This document shows, piece after piece, positions 62,897 to 64,000 of a stretch of DNA of 64,000 nucleotides. A program made the translations under genes and the position numbers. The notes below the pieces were generated by a model. It was not told where the DNA came from and did no database searches. It worked only from the letters and a program-made list of their open reading frames with translations. The stretch spans positions 332,236-396,235 of the forward strand of contig NZ_JAHWGP010000003.1 of assembly GCF_020873915.1 (NCBI RefSeq), in the 5' to 3' direction. Origin of the DNA: Streptomyces sp. DH5. Its GTDB lineage: Bacteria > Actinomycetota > Actinomycetes > Streptomycetales > Streptomycetaceae. Positions within the stretch are counted from its first letter, which is position 1, and each line of letters begins with the position of its first letter.

Positions 62897-63445
62897 ATGG
62901 GCGACACCTCCGGCATCGGCGAGCCGACACTCGAAGAGCAGATCGCCGCCTACCAGCGCGAGTTCCAGGACCTCGACCCCCAGGTCGAGAAGATCGTCAA
63001 CGCACTGTCACGGCTGAACCGGCGGATGAACGTCGCCTACGGCCGGCAGACCGCCGAGCTCGGCATCACCAACGCCGACTGGGAGGTCCTGAAGGCGCTC
63101 GTCCTGTCCGGCGCCCCGTACCGCATGGGTCCCAGCGACCTCGCCAAGCGCCTCGGTCTGACTCCGGCGGCCATGACCCACCGGATCGACCGCATGGTCG
63201 CCGAGGGCCTGGTCACCCGGGAGCGGGACGAGGCCAACCGGGTCCGCGTCATCGTGGAGCTCACCCCGGCCGGCCGGGAGAAGTGGCAGGAGGCCATGCG
63301 TATGGCCACCGTCTTCGAGAGCGACCTCCTGCAGGACCTCGACCAGGACGAGCGGACAGCGCTCGGTGAGGTCCTCATCCGACTGCTGCGCAGGGTGGAG
63401 GACGCCCAGCCGGACGCCGGCGGACGCCTCACCGACCTGGACTGA
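62897..63445 (+). CDS. MarR-family transcriptional regulator
   Basis: The 182-residue protein has a winged helix at about 60-140: ITNADWEVLKALVLSGAPYRMGPSDLAKRLGLTPAAMTHRIDRMVAEGLVTRERDEANRVRVIVELTPAGREKW. MarR proteins form dimers that leave DNA when they bind small phenolic or drug ligands. It should repress the divergent efflux gene and itself. ATG 62897 is the only good start. The rrn promoters begin just after its stop. Confidence 0.92.
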   Translation: MGDTSGIGEPTLEEQIAAYQREFQDLDPQVEKIVNALSRLNRRMNVAYGRQTAELGITNADWEVLKALVLSGAPYRMGPSDLAKRLGLTPAAMTHRIDRMVAEGLVTRERDEANRVRVIVELTPAGREKWQEAMRMATVFESDLLQDLDQDERTALGEVLIRLLRRVEDAQPDAGGRLTDLD

Positions 63446-63451
63446 AAGATC

Positions 63452-63983
63452 TTGACAGGAGTGGTTGACAGCCACCTCGGCGATCCGTAGAGTTTTTCGG
63501 GTTGCCACGGAGCCGTAACGGTTCTCCGGCAGCACCTCCCGCCGCATCTGCGGCACTCAAAACCTCAGCACGACCTCCCAGCGGGAACGATTTCGGCATG
63601 CCTGAATTCGAATTCCCGCCCCCGATTTGGGAAACACGGAGAGAGCCGCTAAGGTTTGAGACGTCGGAACGGCCCAACAGCCGGGAAGGCAAACCCCGCT
63701 GACTGGGGGTCAGGTCGAGAAAAAGATCTGATAGAGTCGGAAACGCAAGACCGAAGGGAAGCGCCCGGAGGAAAGCCCGAGAGGGTGAGTACAAAGGAAG
63801 CGTCCGTTCCTTGAGAACTCAACAGCGTGCCAAAAGTCAACGCCAGATATGTTGATACCCCGTCCATCCGGTACGGATGGACGAGGTTCCTTTGAAAAAA
63901 CACAGCGAGGACGCTGTGAACGTCGGGACTATTCCTCCCGACGTTCCGCTCTCGTGATGTGTCGTCCCGATCACGGGAAAACA
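63452..63983 (+). promoter_or_regulatory. multi-promoter leader of an rrn operon
   Basis: A strong promoter is TTGACA (63465-63470), 17 nt, TAGAGT (63488-63493). A second is TTGGGA (63627-63632), 17 nt, TAAGGT (63650-63655). A third -10 is TAGAGT at 63733-63738, followed by GGAAACGC. Such arrays of promoters occur upstream of Streptomyces rRNA operons. The AT-rich segment 63790-63930 contains likely processing and anti-termination sequences (TTGAGAACTCAACAGCGTGCC, 63810-63830). A hairpin GAACGTCGGG/CCCGACGTTC (63917-63945) lies just before the 16S start. Confidence 0.85.
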
Positions 63984-64000
63984 TTCACGGAGAGTTTGAT
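63984..64000 (+). rRNA. 16S ribosomal RNA, first bases only
   Basis: The last bases TTCACGGAGAGTTTGAT match the 5' end of actinobacterial 16S rRNA, which continues CCTGGCTCAG. Only 17 nt lie in the window. The exact mature 5' end is inferred. Confidence 0.9.

Noticed and set aside
63502-63702. 66-residue open frame in the rrn leader
   Set aside because: It overlaps the second rrn promoter and has no ribosome site or family resemblance.

Overview
The window is about 73% G+C and codes almost wall to wall with strong third-position G/C bias. Many genes start with GTG. The gene content and order (ffs-dnaX-purD, purC, lsrL-purSQL, purF-purM, vdh, bldC, hrpA, an rrn operon) are those of the chromosomal core of a Streptomyces species, in the oriC-proximal half. 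A perfect parS site supports that placement. There is no large mobile island. Accessory signs are limited to one MITE-like element, two decayed genes near tRNA-Lys and one region of short repeats.

Layout. 1-1948: the 5' part of a helicase-domain gene running off the left edge. 2174-6111: tRNA-Ser, SRP RNA, dnaX and purD. 6402-10976: an M48-like protein without its zinc motif, a DMFA2_C-like protein with a TTA codon, and purC. 11068-15138: three tRNA-Gly genes around an ABC transporter/two-component operon. 15365-19255: lsrL and the overlapping purS-purQ-purL operon. 19374-22438: a repressor with a clear operator, an M23 peptidase, a mycothiol-type enzyme and a META lipoprotein. 22501-27974: purF, purM, DUF3073, valine dehydrogenase and a conserved unknown. 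28514-34070: bldC, a DUF6274-type ORF, hrpA, and tRNA-Asp, -Phe, -Asp and -Glu with parS between two of them. 34151-39264: a phosphoesterase, a mini-metallopeptidase, a lipoprotein and a DEAD-box helicase with a repeated RG tail. 39418-43155: tRNA-Lys, decayed genes and a DUF3040 gene. 43595-48143: a second two-component pair, a swapped-domain RibD-like protein, tRNA-fMet, and a c-di-AMP riboswitch ahead of a LytM peptidase. 48223-53258: PrsW, TrmB, L-2-hydroxyglutarate oxidase and an NsdA-like regulator. 53997-63445: a lasso-cyclase-like asparagine synthetase homologue, TetR, NDH-2, a PAS/PP2C/HATPase phosphatase, the MITE, and a divergent MFS/MarR pair. 63446-64000: rrn promoters and the 16S start.

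Functional themes. Seven purine genes (purD, C, S, Q, L, F, M) occupy four separate loci, and PurS, PurQ and PurL form one FGAM synthase complex. Developmental control is represented by BldC, LsrL, the NsdA-like regulator and a probable bldA-dependent TTA gene. Cell-envelope functions include two M23 peptidases, PrsW and a c-di-AMP-controlled hydrolase. Chromosome biology appears as parS and two exact DnaA-box words. No completely new multi-gene system is evident. The most unusual items are the orphan lasso-cyclase-like gene, the zinc-less M48-like protein, the inverted reductase-deaminase fusion, the operator-covered leaderless promoter at 19338-19374, and the MITE whose end supplies a stop codon.
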